From: CAWCHZ01 sp963795555 | GTDB lineage: Bacteria > Actinomycetota > Thermoleophilia > Solirubrobacterales > Solirubrobacteraceae | Direction of reading: 5' to 3' | Length of the DNA stretch: 64,000 nt | NCBI GenBank assembly: GCA_963795555.1 | Contig: CAWCHZ010000002.1 | Coordinates: 930,001-994,000, forward strand | Part shown: piece after piece, positions 1 through 7,501 of the stretch | How positions within the stretch are numbered: the stretch's first letter is position 1 | How the letters are laid out: each line of letters opens with the position of its first letter | The notes under the pieces: model-generated | What the model was told of the DNA's origin: nothing | Database searches by the model: none | The model's input: the letters and a program-made list of their open reading frames with translations, nothing else | Translations under genes and position numbers: made by a program

Positions 1-1270
1 GGTCGCATTCGGACGCGAGCTCCTTGACGGCGTCCTGGCGGTTCTGCGTGGCGTAGCAGATGTCAGACGAGCGCGGTCCCACGAGCGCGGGGAAGCGCTC
101 GCGCAGCGCATCGACGACGACCGCGGTGTCGTCGACCGCCAGCGTCGTCTGCGTCAGGTAGGCGACGCGCTGGGGATCCTCGACCTCCAGCTGCGCGACA
201 TCGGCGACGTCGGTGACGATGCGAATGCTGTCCGGCGCCTCGCCGATGGTGCCCTCGATCTCGTCGTGGCCCCCGTGGCCGACCAGGGCGATCGTGTAGC
301 CGGCGCCGGCGAAGCGGCGCGCCTCGGCGTGGACCTTGCTGACCAGGGGGCAGGTCGCGTCGATGACCTCCAGTGCCCGCCGCTGCGCCTCGTCACGGAC
401 CATCGGCGCAACGCCGTGCGCGGAGAAGACGACCGTCGCGCCGTCGGGCACCTCGTCGAGCTCCTGCACGAAGATCGCGCCCCGACGCTCGAGCTCGGCC
501 ACCACGTGCGCGTTGTGGACGATCTGGCGCCGCACGTAGACCGGCGGCCCGAAGCGCTCGAGCGCGTAGTCGACGATCTCGATCGCGCGCTCGACGCCCG
601 CGCAGGACGCCCGTGGCGCGGCCAGCAGGATCGTGCGCGGGCGCACCGCCGCCGCCCACTGCGACAGCACGGCGGCCGCCTGGCGCAGCGCCCAGTAGCC
701 GCGCCCGGCCCCGTCGACCAGCGCCAGCGGCCGCGCGAGCTCACGCGCCGGTGTGTCGACGACGGCGCGCACGACCGCCAGTGGGCGACCAGCAGCAGCA
801 GCCGCAAGCCAGGCGGACTCCATGTCGGCGGCGATCGCCCCAGTTGCAAACAGCTCGGCGCGCTCGGCGTCGCGCACGAGATGATCGGTGGAGACGATCG
901 GCCCCAGGCGCACGCGCAGGCCACGGCGGCGCAGCGCGCCGGCCAGCACGCCGGCGGCCGGGCAGGCGATCGTGCCCGCCGGGCTGCGCACCTCGGTCGC
1001 GACGACCAGCACACCGGGCGCCAGCGTCGGGTCGAGCGCCCCGCAGAAGCCGCTCACGGCGACCGCCGCGCCGGGCAGCGGCAGCGCCGTCGCGGTCAGC
1101 GAGTGACGCGGCCCCATCCCGGTCGGCACGACGTAGGCGCCCGGCCCCAGCCCGCGCCGCACGGCGCGCGCCTCGATGCGCAGCGGCGCCAGCACCAGCA
1201 GACCGCCGTCGCTGCCAGCCGGCGCTGCGATGCCAGCATTGGCTGGCCGAGCCGTCGTCGGCGCGCTCAT
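1..1270 (-). CDS. ispH: Hopanoid-associated phosphorylase (HpnG-like) fused to IspH (HMBPP reductase), 3' end cut by window
   Basis: The frame is open from an ATG at 1270 to the window edge (423 codons). Residues about 1-215 look like a purine/nucleoside phosphorylase of the hopanoid HpnG type (GFCGAL near residue 72; ADMESAWLA near 148). From about residue 215 the protein is IspH: ILLAAPRASCAGVERAI with the first cluster cysteine, FSAHGV, DATCPLVSKVH with the second cysteine, EIEGTIGE, TQTTLAVDDT and CYATQNRQ with the third. IspH uses a 4Fe-4S cluster to make IPP and DMAPP in the MEP pathway. The start overlaps the hpnE stop (ATGA), making it the last visible gene of the hpn operon. No stop or frame change separates the two domains, so a true fusion is read. 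The rest of IspH lies outside the window. Confidence 0.88.
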   Translation of the reverse strand, partial: MSAPTTARPANAGIAAPAGSDGGLLVLAPLRIEARAVRRGLGPGAYVVPTGMGPRHSLTATALPLPGAAVAVSGFCGALDPTLAPGVLVVATEVRSPAGTIACPAAGVLAGALRRRGLRVRLGPIVSTDHLVRDAERAELFATGAIAADMESAWLAAAAAGRPLAVVRAVVDTPARELARPLALVDGAGRGYWALRQAAAVLSQWAAAVRPRTILLAAPRASCAGVERAIEIVDYALERFGPPVYVRRQIVHNAHVVAELERRGAIFVQELDEVPDGATVVFSAHGVAPMVRDEAQRRALEVIDATCPLVSKVHAEARRFAGAGYTIALVGHGGHDEIEGTIGEAPDSIRIVTDVADVAQLEVEDPQRVAYLTQTTLAVDDTAVVVDALRERFPALVGPRSSDICYATQNRQDAVKELASECD

Positions 1271-2616
1271 GCCGCCACCAACGCGCGACGGGGATTGGTG
1301 AGCAGCTCGAGCGTTCGGCGCGCGGCGTCCTCGCCGCTGAGCACGGCGCTCTCCATCGTCGCGGGCCAGCCTGTGTCGGTGTAGCTGCCGGCCAATGTCA
1401 GGCCGCTCAGCGCGCTGCGCGCCGCTGCGCGCAGCGTCGCGACGCCGGGGCTCGCGCGGAACGTCGCGGCATGCTCGCGCGTGACGAAGAAGCGCTCGAC
1501 GCGCGCTTGTCGCGCGGCGGGCAGCAGCGCGGCCACCGCTGGCAGGCAGCGCGCCGCCAGCTCCTCGGGTGTCAGCCGCATCTCCTCCTCAGCAGCAGAG
1601 AGCGATATCGCCAGATATTGGCCATGCTGCACGCCGGCCGAGCGCGTGCGGTCGAAGATCCACTGCAGCGGACCGCCGACCGCCGCCGCGAACGCTAGCG
1701 ACGTGACGGGGCGGTCGTAGACGATGTGCAGGTCGACGATCGGCGAGCGCCCGAGCTCGCTGACACGCTCGGGATGGGCCAGCGCGCCGGCGGGCAGCAG
1801 GCCGGACAGGCGTTCGTGCGGAACGGCGACGATCACGGCATCGGCGGCGATCCGCCCGGTCTCGCCGTCGACCAGCCAGCCGCCGTCGCCAGCGGGGGCG
1901 ATCCGGCTCGCGCGCCAGCGCAGGCGCACATCGACGCCGGCTGCGGCAAGGGCCCGCTGGGCGGGACGATCGTGCAGCTCCGACAGCGGCACCGTCGACC
2001 AACCGATGTCACCGGCACCGGGCTGGGACAGCAGCCCGATCTGGAACACGCGCGCGGCGAGCGCCAACGACGCCTCGGCGGCGGGGAGGTTGAGCGTCGG
2101 GCGGGCGATCAGGTCCCACAGCGCGGCGACCGCCCGCGGGCTCTGGCGCTGCTCGACCAGCCAGTCCCCGAACGTTCGCCCGTCGGTGACCGGGTCGTCG
2201 GGATCCAAGCGGGCTAGCGCGCGCGCCGCCAACGCCACCCGGGCCCGCTCCGCGGGACCAATGTGCGGGTAGCGCGCGAGCGCGCCAGCGAGATGAAGTG
2301 GCGCCGGCAGACCGGATCGCCGCAGCCAGCCCACCCTGCCGCCGGGGGCGATCACCGGGATCGCCAGCCGCGGTTGCAGTGTGGTCAGCGAGCGCGAGCC
2401 GAATCGGTCGAGCAGACGCAGGTAGGCCTCGCAGCAGCGCAGGAAGACATGCTGGCCGTTGTCGACCTGCATGCCCTCGCGCGTGAAGGAATAGGCGGCG
2501 CCGCCGAGCCGCGGACGCACCTCGACGATGATCACCTCGAGGCCACCGTCGGCGCAGGCGAGCGCCGCGGCGATTCCCGCCAGGCCCCCGCCAACGATCG
2601 CGACGCGGCCTCTCAT
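1267..2616 (-). CDS. hpnE: Hydroxysqualene dehydrogenase (squalene-associated FAD-dependent desaturase) HpnE
   Basis: This 449-residue FAD-dependent amine-oxidase/phytoene-desaturase family protein opens with the Rossmann motif VAIVGGGLAGIAAAL (residues 5-19), followed by the EVRPRLGGAAYSF and DNGQHVFLRCC stretches typical of HpnE. A C-terminal FAD-contact segment (LTLAGSYTDTGWPATMESA) is also present. In the HpnCDE route it reduces hydroxysqualene to squalene, the substrate of squalene-hopene cyclase. Start and stop both sit in ATGA overlaps, with hpnD upstream and the phosphorylase-IspH fusion downstream, so the genes are translationally coupled. The context makes carotenoid desaturation unlikely. 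Confidence 0.93.
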   Translation of the reverse strand: MRGRVAIVGGGLAGIAAALACADGGLEVIIVEVRPRLGGAAYSFTREGMQVDNGQHVFLRCCEAYLRLLDRFGSRSLTTLQPRLAIPVIAPGGRVGWLRRSGLPAPLHLAGALARYPHIGPAERARVALAARALARLDPDDPVTDGRTFGDWLVEQRQSPRAVAALWDLIARPTLNLPAAEASLALAARVFQIGLLSQPGAGDIGWSTVPLSELHDRPAQRALAAAGVDVRLRWRASRIAPAGDGGWLVDGETGRIAADAVIVAVPHERLSGLLPAGALAHPERVSELGRSPIVDLHIVYDRPVTSLAFAAAVGGPLQWIFDRTRSAGVQHGQYLAISLSAAEEEMRLTPEELAARCLPAVAALLPAARQARVERFFVTREHAATFRASPGVATLRAAARSALSGLTLAGSYTDTGWPATMESAVLSGEDAARRTLELLTNPRRALVAA

Positions 2617-3653
2617 CGTGCGTGCTCGGGGGCCGCCGGCTGGTGCAGTGGGTCGTGCTGGGCTGTGCCATTCACGGACGCGGCGCCATTCACGGACGCG
2701 GCGCCATTCACGGACGCGGCGCCATTCACGGAGGCGGAGCCATTCACGGAGGCGGCGACCAGCGAACCTGCGGCCACCCAGGCCTTCTCCCAGGTCGGCA
2801 GCGACACGCGGCGCCGCAGCACGGCGCCCGGGTCGCGCTCGATGCGTTCGAGGATGCGCCGGTAGATGCCGGTCATCGCGGCCACGCAGGCGGCGCTGCG
2901 GCCATCCAGCAACGGCAGCAGCTGCAGCCCGTGCGCGAACCAGTCGCGGTTGCGCTGCACCTCAAAGCGGACCAGCTCCAGCACGCCGGCCTGCGCGGAC
3001 GTCAGCTCGCTGGGCGGGCAGCCGAAGCGCTCGAAGTCCTCCTCGGGCAGGTAGACCCGACCGCGCTCGCGATCCTCGCGCAGGTCACGCAGGATGTTGG
3101 TCAGCTGCATCGCGACGCCGAGGTCGTCGGCCAGCGCGGCGGCATGCTGACGATCGTGCCCGCCGCGCCGATCGGCCCTGGCGCCGAAGATCGCCAGCGA
3201 CAGACGTCCGATCGAGCCCGCCACCTGGCGGCAGTAGACGACGAGCTCCTCGAACGTCGCATAGGTCTTGCCGCGAGCGTCGGCCTCGACTCCGTCGATC
3301 AGGCTGTGCAGCGCGTCGAGCGGGAGCTCGACGCGCGCGTGCGTGTCGCGCAGCGCGATCAGCACGGGATCCGTCAGCGGCTCGGCAGCGGGGATGAGGC
3401 CCAGGGCGGCGCGCTCGGCTGCCAGCGCCCGCAGCTTCTCGGGGGCCGGCAGGCCCCCGTCGCCGATGTCGTCGACGCGTCGAGCGAACGCGTAGATCGC
3501 GCACATCGAACGCCGCTTGGCCGCCGGCAGCAGGCGGATGCCATAGAAGAAGTTCGCCGCCTGAGCATGGGTTATGCGCTCGCAGGCGCCGTAGGCACCA
3601 TCGACCGTGGTCGCGGCCGCGGCGGTGCGGGCGGCGCCATCCGCAATGCTCAT
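2613..3653 (-). CDS. hpnD: Presqualene diphosphate synthase HpnD with repetitive C-terminal tail
   Basis: A trans-isoprenyl diphosphate synthase of the squalene/phytoene synthase family, 346 residues. It has the two Asp-rich Mg-binding motifs: RRVDDIGD (D61, D62, D65) and LRDLREDRERGRVYLPEED further on. HpnD condenses two farnesyl diphosphates to presqualene diphosphate. The ATG at 3653 is chosen because it overlaps the hpnC stop (ATGA) and gives the family's usual N-terminus; the frame is open further upstream, inside hpnC. After the catalytic domain comes an unusual tail of five ASVNGx hexapeptides encoded by an 18-bp tandem repeat. The tail has no known role and is probably disordered. Confidence 0.93.
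   Translation of the reverse strand: MSIADGAARTAAAATTVDGAYGACERITHAQAANFFYGIRLLPAAKRRSMCAIYAFARRVDDIGDGGLPAPEKLRALAAERAALGLIPAAEPLTDPVLIALRDTHARVELPLDALHSLIDGVEADARGKTYATFEELVVYCRQVAGSIGRLSLAIFGARADRRGGHDRQHAAALADDLGVAMQLTNILRDLREDRERGRVYLPEEDFERFGCPPSELTSAQAGVLELVRFEVQRNRDWFAHGLQLLPLLDGRSAACVAAMTGIYRRILERIERDPGAVLRRRVSLPTWEKAWVAAGSLVAASVNGSASVNGAASVNGAASVNGAASVNGTAQHDPLHQPAAPEHAR
2667..2756 (-). repeat. Five tandem 18-bp repeats in the 3' end of hpnD
   Basis: Five contiguous 18-bp units (first three identical: gccattcacggacgcggc as read on the + strand; the last two vary slightly) encode the ASVNGS/ASVNGA tail of HpnD. The period is a multiple of three, so the reading frame is kept. Confidence 0.95.
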
Positions 3654-4537
3654 CGCGGCCTCCCGCCGCGCTTGGGCGCGAGCAGCGCCGCGACCGTGGC
3701 GATCACGCGGGCCGGTCGCGACGCGCGCGGCGCCCCGGCGCTGACGTCGCCCTCGGCCAGCTCGATCGCGCGCAGCGCGCAGCGTCCGCCGGCCAGGAAC
3801 GCCGCCACCGCCACCCGTTGGCGGCCGCGCAGCATGCCGACCAGTGGAGCGCCCTGCTCGAGCAGCTCGCGCGCCCGTGATACTTCGAAGATGATCAGCC
3901 GGCGCACGCGCTCGGGGGCCGGGCGCAGCGCCAGATCGGCCGTCGCGCAATCGAAGCGCGCCAGGTCCTCGGCGGGCACGTACACGCGGCCACGCTGGAG
4001 ATCCTCGGCTACGTCCTGCAGATGCTCGGCCAGCTGCAGCGCCGTGCAGATGCGGTCCGAGGCGCGCACCCGCTCGGGCGTCGCGACCCCAAAGACGCCC
4101 AATACCAGCCGCCCGACCGGATCAGCGGACAGCTTGCAGTAGTCGAGCAGCTGCTCGAAGGTCTCGTAGCGATGGACATGCTGGTCCTGGCGGTTGGCGG
4201 CGACGAGCGCGTCGAGCGGCTGACGCGGCAGCCGGCAGGCGCGAACCGTCGCGGCGAGCCGGCGCATCAGCTCGTGCGCGGGCTCACGATCGGCGTAGAT
4301 CGCGCCGATCTGACGCTCGAGCTCGTCGAGCAGCGCGTCGCGATCATCGACGACCTCGTCGCCGACGTTGTCGACCAGGCGAGCGAAGCCGTAGATCGCG
4401 AGCAGGTGCTCGCGCTGGGCCGCGGGCAGCAGCCGGCTGGCAACCGTGAAGTTCTCGCCCCCCGCGCGGCTCATGATGGCCTCGAGCGCCGGCAGCGCCG
4501 CGGCGCGCGCTTCGTGATCATCGGCGGCAGCGCGCAT
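3650..4537 (-). CDS. hpnC: Hydroxysqualene synthase HpnC
   Basis: A 295-residue squalene/phytoene synthase family protein, paralogous to the adjacent hpnD. Asp-rich motifs are LVDNVGDE (residues 55-61) and EHLQDVAEDLQRGRVYVPAED. HpnC converts presqualene diphosphate to hydroxysqualene. The ATG at 4537 gives the normal family N-terminus (short leader, then NFTVASRLLPA); the frame is open further upstream but without family similarity. It is the first gene of the hpnC-D-E-phosphorylase/ispH operon, so its promoter should lie in 4538-4825. No squalene-hopene cyclase is visible; it may lie left of the window. Confidence 0.92.
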   Translation of the reverse strand: MRAAADDHEARAAALPALEAIMSRAGGENFTVASRLLPAAQREHLLAIYGFARLVDNVGDEVVDDRDALLDELERQIGAIYADREPAHELMRRLAATVRACRLPRQPLDALVAANRQDQHVHRYETFEQLLDYCKLSADPVGRLVLGVFGVATPERVRASDRICTALQLAEHLQDVAEDLQRGRVYVPAEDLARFDCATADLALRPAPERVRRLIIFEVSRARELLEQGAPLVGMLRGRQRVAVAAFLAGGRCALRAIELAEGDVSAGAPRASRPARVIATVAALLAPKRGGRPR

Positions 4538-4730
4538 GGCGCTCAGCCTAGCCGGCGGGACGGGCGCGAGCCCACTGCGTCGTATGCATCCCGACGCCGC
4601 CGCTGGGACGCACGCCAGTCGTGTCACCAATCGCGCGTGCGCGACCGGGATGACCTCCCCCGAGCAAGTCCCGGACTGTCGCGCGCCCGCGAGGCGGCCG
4701 CGCCGGGGCTTGCCAGTTCCCACCCCACTG

Positions 4731-4744
4731 GCCATTTGAATGGC
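4731..4744. promoter_or_regulatory. Short palindrome upstream of the hpn operon
   Basis: GCCATT-tg-AATGGC, two perfect 6-bp arms around a 2-bp centre, about 195 bp upstream of the hpnC start in an otherwise featureless 288-bp gap (4538-4825). It is one of the few AT-containing spots here and could be an operator, but there is no independent support. Confidence 0.25.
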
Positions 4745-4807
4745 AAACATACACAAGACCGTGGCAGCTGCAGGCCCTGCACGCGTACGCCCGCGCGTGC
4801 CGAGCTC

Positions 4808-4849
4808 GTGCCCGCCGTCCACGCGCTAGTGCCCCCCGTCCACGCCGGT
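4808..4849 (-). repeat. 21-bp duplication spanning the oxidoreductase stop codon
   Basis: The last codons (GVDGGH then TAG at 4826-4828) recur directly after the stop in the same frame as RVDGGHE. The units are 4808-4828 and 4829-4849, with about five mismatches. Confidence 0.8.
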
Positions 4850-6409
4850 CTTCGAGAAGCCGGCCGGCGCAAGCGCCGCCAGGCGCCGGGTCAGCGGATC
4901 GACGCGACGCGCGGCGTCCTCACGACGCTCCTTGTGCGCGACCGCGGCGTGGACCAGCAGGCCGCCGAGATAGCGCACCGGCTCGGGCGGGAAGCGACCA
5001 GGAGGAGACCCGTGCCCGGTGGGGCGCGGGGCGCGACCGGTCTTACCCGCCCCGTGCCCGGTCGTACGCGCCCCGTGCCCGGTCGTACGCGCCTCGGGCT
5101 CCACCAGACCACAGCTCGACCATTCGTCCGTCGTGCCCAGCGCCAGCGCCGCGAGGATGCGCCCGGCCAGCAACGACGGCGCAACGCCGTTGCCCGAGAA
5201 GCCTCCCCCGTAGACCAGCGGGACCCGCGCCGGCAGGGTGCCGAACAGCGGCAGCCCATCGTGGCTGCGGTCGACCGCCCCGCCCCACGCATGCGTGATC
5301 GGCACGTCCCGCGCCACCGGCACCAGGCGGCGCAGCTCGCCTGCCACCTCGCGTGCGCGCCGGTAGTCGTAATCGAAGCCCGCGCCGACGCGGCCCGCGA
5401 ACGCGAGCGCGCCGCCACCGCGGCCGAAGATCACCCGCCCATCGGCGGTCGTGCGGTAGTAGTGGACCAGCAGACGCGCGTCCGACACGGCCTCCGCCCC
5501 GATCCAGCCGCTGGCGGCTAGGGCCGCGGGCATCGCCGCGGTGGCGACGATGTCGCTGGAGATCGCTACCAGCGCACGGCGCAGCTCGCGCAGCCGGGCC
5601 AGCCAGGCGTTGGTGGCAAGCACGATCGCGCCGGCGCGCAGCGCGCCGCGGGCCGTGCGCACCAGGCCGGTGTCGCGGTCGAGCGAGATCACCGCCGAGT
5701 GCTCGTACACGCGCACGCCCCGCTCACACGCCAGACGGCGCAGGCCGCGCACCAGATGGCCGGGATGGATCGTCGCGCCGCTGCGCTCGAGCACCCCGCC
5801 GAGATGGACCGGGGAACCGAGGCGGGCGCGCAGCTCACGGCCGCTCAGCTCCGTGAACGGCTCGACGCCAAGCGCCGCGCAGGCGTGCAGCGCGCCGCGC
5901 CAGGCATCGACCTGAGCCGGCGATGTGGCGGTCCAGAGCCAGCCGCCCGCGCGAAACTCCGCGGCGATCCCCGTCGCGCGGCAGAGCTCGCCGAGCTCGG
6001 CGATCGCCCGCTCGGACAGCTGCGCGAGGCGCAGCGCCTCGCTCGGACCGACGCGTGCGATGAGCGCTTCGATCTTCGGCCACCACGAGAGCGCAAAGCC
6101 GCCGTTGCGCCCGGACGCGCCCGCGCCGCAGAGATCGCGCTCCAGCACCATCACTGCGCTGTTGGGCGCCCGGCGCTTGATCTCCAACGCCGTCCACAGC
6201 CCGCAGAGCCCTCCGCCGATCACGCAGAAGTCGGCGCGCTGCTGGCCGGCGAGTGGCTCAACGGCCATGTCAGGCTCAGCGTCCAGCGCCTGATCCATCC
6301 ACAGCCCGTAGCGGCCCAGCGCGGAGGGCGAGATCGGGCGCAGCTTGTCGCGCACCGCTGGCGATTGTAGCCATGGGTAGACTGCAGCTGTGAGCACCGA
6401 GGAGCGCAT
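4826..6409 (-). CDS. FAD-dependent oxidoreductase (DAO / gamma-glutamylputrescine oxidase-like)
   Basis: A 527-residue DAO-superfamily flavoprotein. Rossmann motif FCVIGGGLCGLWTALE at about 61-76, then LERDLCGAGASGRNGGFALSWW, the SGRNGG signature of the PuuB/OrdL group that oxidises amines or amino acids. A second FAD-contact block is GGAVDRSHDGLPLFG...VYGGGFSGNGVAPS near 385-425. The C-terminal region carries ARTTGHG-type heptapeptide repeats, an addition relative to relatives. The start at 6409 overlaps the divergent gene at 6390; a GTG at 6355 would remove the overlap. Two 21-bp near-repeats lie across the stop codon (4808-4849). The substrate cannot be told from sequence. Confidence 0.8.
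   Translation of the reverse strand: MRSSVLTAAVYPWLQSPAVRDKLRPISPSALGRYGLWMDQALDAEPDMAVEPLAGQQRADFCVIGGGLCGLWTALEIKRRAPNSAVMVLERDLCGAGASGRNGGFALSWWPKIEALIARVGPSEALRLAQLSERAIAELGELCRATGIAAEFRAGGWLWTATSPAQVDAWRGALHACAALGVEPFTELSGRELRARLGSPVHLGGVLERSGATIHPGHLVRGLRRLACERGVRVYEHSAVISLDRDTGLVRTARGALRAGAIVLATNAWLARLRELRRALVAISSDIVATAAMPAALAASGWIGAEAVSDARLLVHYYRTTADGRVIFGRGGGALAFAGRVGAGFDYDYRRAREVAGELRRLVPVARDVPITHAWGGAVDRSHDGLPLFGTLPARVPLVYGGGFSGNGVAPSLLAGRILAALALGTTDEWSSCGLVEPEARTTGHGARTTGHGAGKTGRAPRPTGHGSPPGRFPPEPVRYLGGLLVHAAVAHKERREDAARRVDPLTRRLAALAPAGFSKTGVDGGH
5051..5092 (-). repeat. Two perfect 21-bp tandem repeats inside the FAD oxidoreductase gene
   Basis: Unit cccgtgcccggtcgtacgcg plus c at 5051-5071 and 5072-5092, with looser copies just below (from about 5009). 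It encodes the heptapeptide ARTTGHG twice and keeps frame. Confidence 0.9.
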
Positions 6410-6623
6410 CGACTACCCGTTCGAGGACGAGCCGCTGCTCTACGAGCTGCGCCTCACGCCCCAGGAGCTGAAGGTGACCCACACGGCGCTGATCACGCTG
6501 CGCGACGACCTCGGCCACGAGGAGGTCGACGTGGGGCGCTACGTGCAGGCCGTGCTGGACAAGCTGCCGGGCGTGCACGACATGCGCGCCATCTCGCTGG
6601 AGCCACCGAAGCACGAGCGCTGA
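6390..6623 (+). CDS. Conserved hypothetical small acidic protein
   Basis: A 77-residue soluble acidic protein starting at a GTG. Its even amino-acid mix (DEPLLYELRLTPQELKVTHTALITL, then VGRYVQAVLDKLP) reads as a genuine folded domain of helices, not an overlap artefact. I do not recognise the family. It is divergent from the FAD oxidoreductase and convergent with the frameshifted membrane protein. Nothing in the sequence gives a function. Confidence 0.7.
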   Translation: MSTEERIDYPFEDEPLLYELRLTPQELKVTHTALITLRDDLGHEEVDVGRYVQAVLDKLPGVHDMRAISLEPPKHER

Positions 6624-6790
6624 GCTCCGCCGCGCGAGCGCCGACGCCGGCGCCATTCGACTGCCAGCAGCGCGCAGGCGACGGGAACCGTTGCCGGCAG
6701 CAGGTTGACGAGCAGGAAGAACGCGTCGAGCGCGAACGCCAGCACCAGCGTCAGCACCGCAGCGCGACCCTGGTCGCGCCGCTCGAGAGC
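6539..6790 (-). pseudogene. Displaced C-terminal part of the GxGD membrane protein (TM8-TM9)
   Basis: In the frame shifted relative to 6751-7401 the DNA reads LERRDQGRAAVLTLVLAFALD, then FFLLVNLLPATVPVACALLAVEW and a basic tail. This gives two strongly hydrophobic spans in codons that look protein-coding. The junction lies in a short direct repeat (cgagagcgagag, 6784-6795) suited to slippage. The frame's stop at 6539 overlaps the convergent small gene by about 85 bp, so the true end may be earlier. Either a real mutation, programmed frameshifting or a sequence error would explain it. Confidence 0.5.
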
Positions 6791-7401
6791 GAGAGGACCG
6801 CACCAAGCACGCCGGCGACGAACAGATCGCCGTAGCCCATCACCGCGGCGCCGAGCTGCTCGCGTTGCAGCTGCGGCAGCCCCGCGGCCGGTGCGGCCGC
6901 GTTGAGCACGGCGTTGGCCGGCTGCAGGAGCTGGGCGACGACGAGCGCCGTGTCGGCCATCGCCATCAACACGATGCCCAGCTTCAGCCAGCCCGCTGGG
7001 GCGACCTGCACCAGCAGGATGCCCAGCGAGACGCAGCTCAGCGCGCCGAGCGCCACGCCGGCGGCCTCGCCGGCGAGCCCGCCGCGGTCGAGCCACGCAA
7101 GCACGAACAACGGCACCACGAGCAGCGCCAGCACCGGACGCGCGCGGCGGACACCATAGCCCAGTGCCAGCGCCGCCAACGGGGGCACCGCCACCAACGC
7201 CAGATAGGTGATCGCGGTGGCGCTCTGGACGGTTGCGCGCACGGCCAGCACAACGGCAACGATCGACGCCAGCGGCACCAGGCCCCACCAGCGGCTGCGC
7301 AACGCACCCAATCGCGACCACAGCCGTGCCTGCGGCAGCGCGACGACGAGCGCCTGGATCGCGCCCAGGCTGGCGATCGACAACCAAAATTGCGAGCTCA
7401 C
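6751..7401 (-). CDS. Multi-pass membrane protein with GxGD motif, main frame (probably frameshifted)
   Basis: GTG at 7401 gives 216 residues with seven hydrophobic segments. Segment 6 carries an Asp (VLMAMADTALVV) and segment 7 carries MGYGDLFVAGVLGAVL. An Asp in TM6 and GxGD in TM7 are the catalytic signature of presenilin/signal-peptide-peptidase-type intramembrane aspartyl proteases. The frame ends at a TGA right after TM7, but the next frame continues with two more membrane spans including LLPATVPVA, reminiscent of the TM9 PAL motif. I infer a frameshift near 6784-6795. Protease identity is inference; general membrane-protein nature is secure. It lies downstream of the cyclopropane synthase on the same strand. 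Confidence 0.6.
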   Translation of the reverse strand: MSSQFWLSIASLGAIQALVVALPQARLWSRLGALRSRWWGLVPLASIVAVVLAVRATVQSATAITYLALVAVPPLAALALGYGVRRARPVLALLVVPLFVLAWLDRGGLAGEAAGVALGALSCVSLGILLVQVAPAGWLKLGIVLMAMADTALVVAQLLQPANAVLNAAAPAAGLPQLQREQLGAAVMGYGDLFVAGVLGAVLSLSSGATRVALRC

Positions 7402-7501
7402 GCCCGGTCCTCGATCATCGACGCGCTGGCGGCGTGGAGCGCTGTCCTCGACTCGCTCGCAGCGTGATGTCCGACCATCTCGATGAGCGTAGAGCGTCGG
7501 C

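Noticed and set aside
2622..4142. Long + strand reading frame opposite hpnD/hpnC
   Set aside because: It is antisense to two clearly recognised enzymes, and its residue mix (Arg/Gln/His-rich) is typical of a GC-driven shadow frame.
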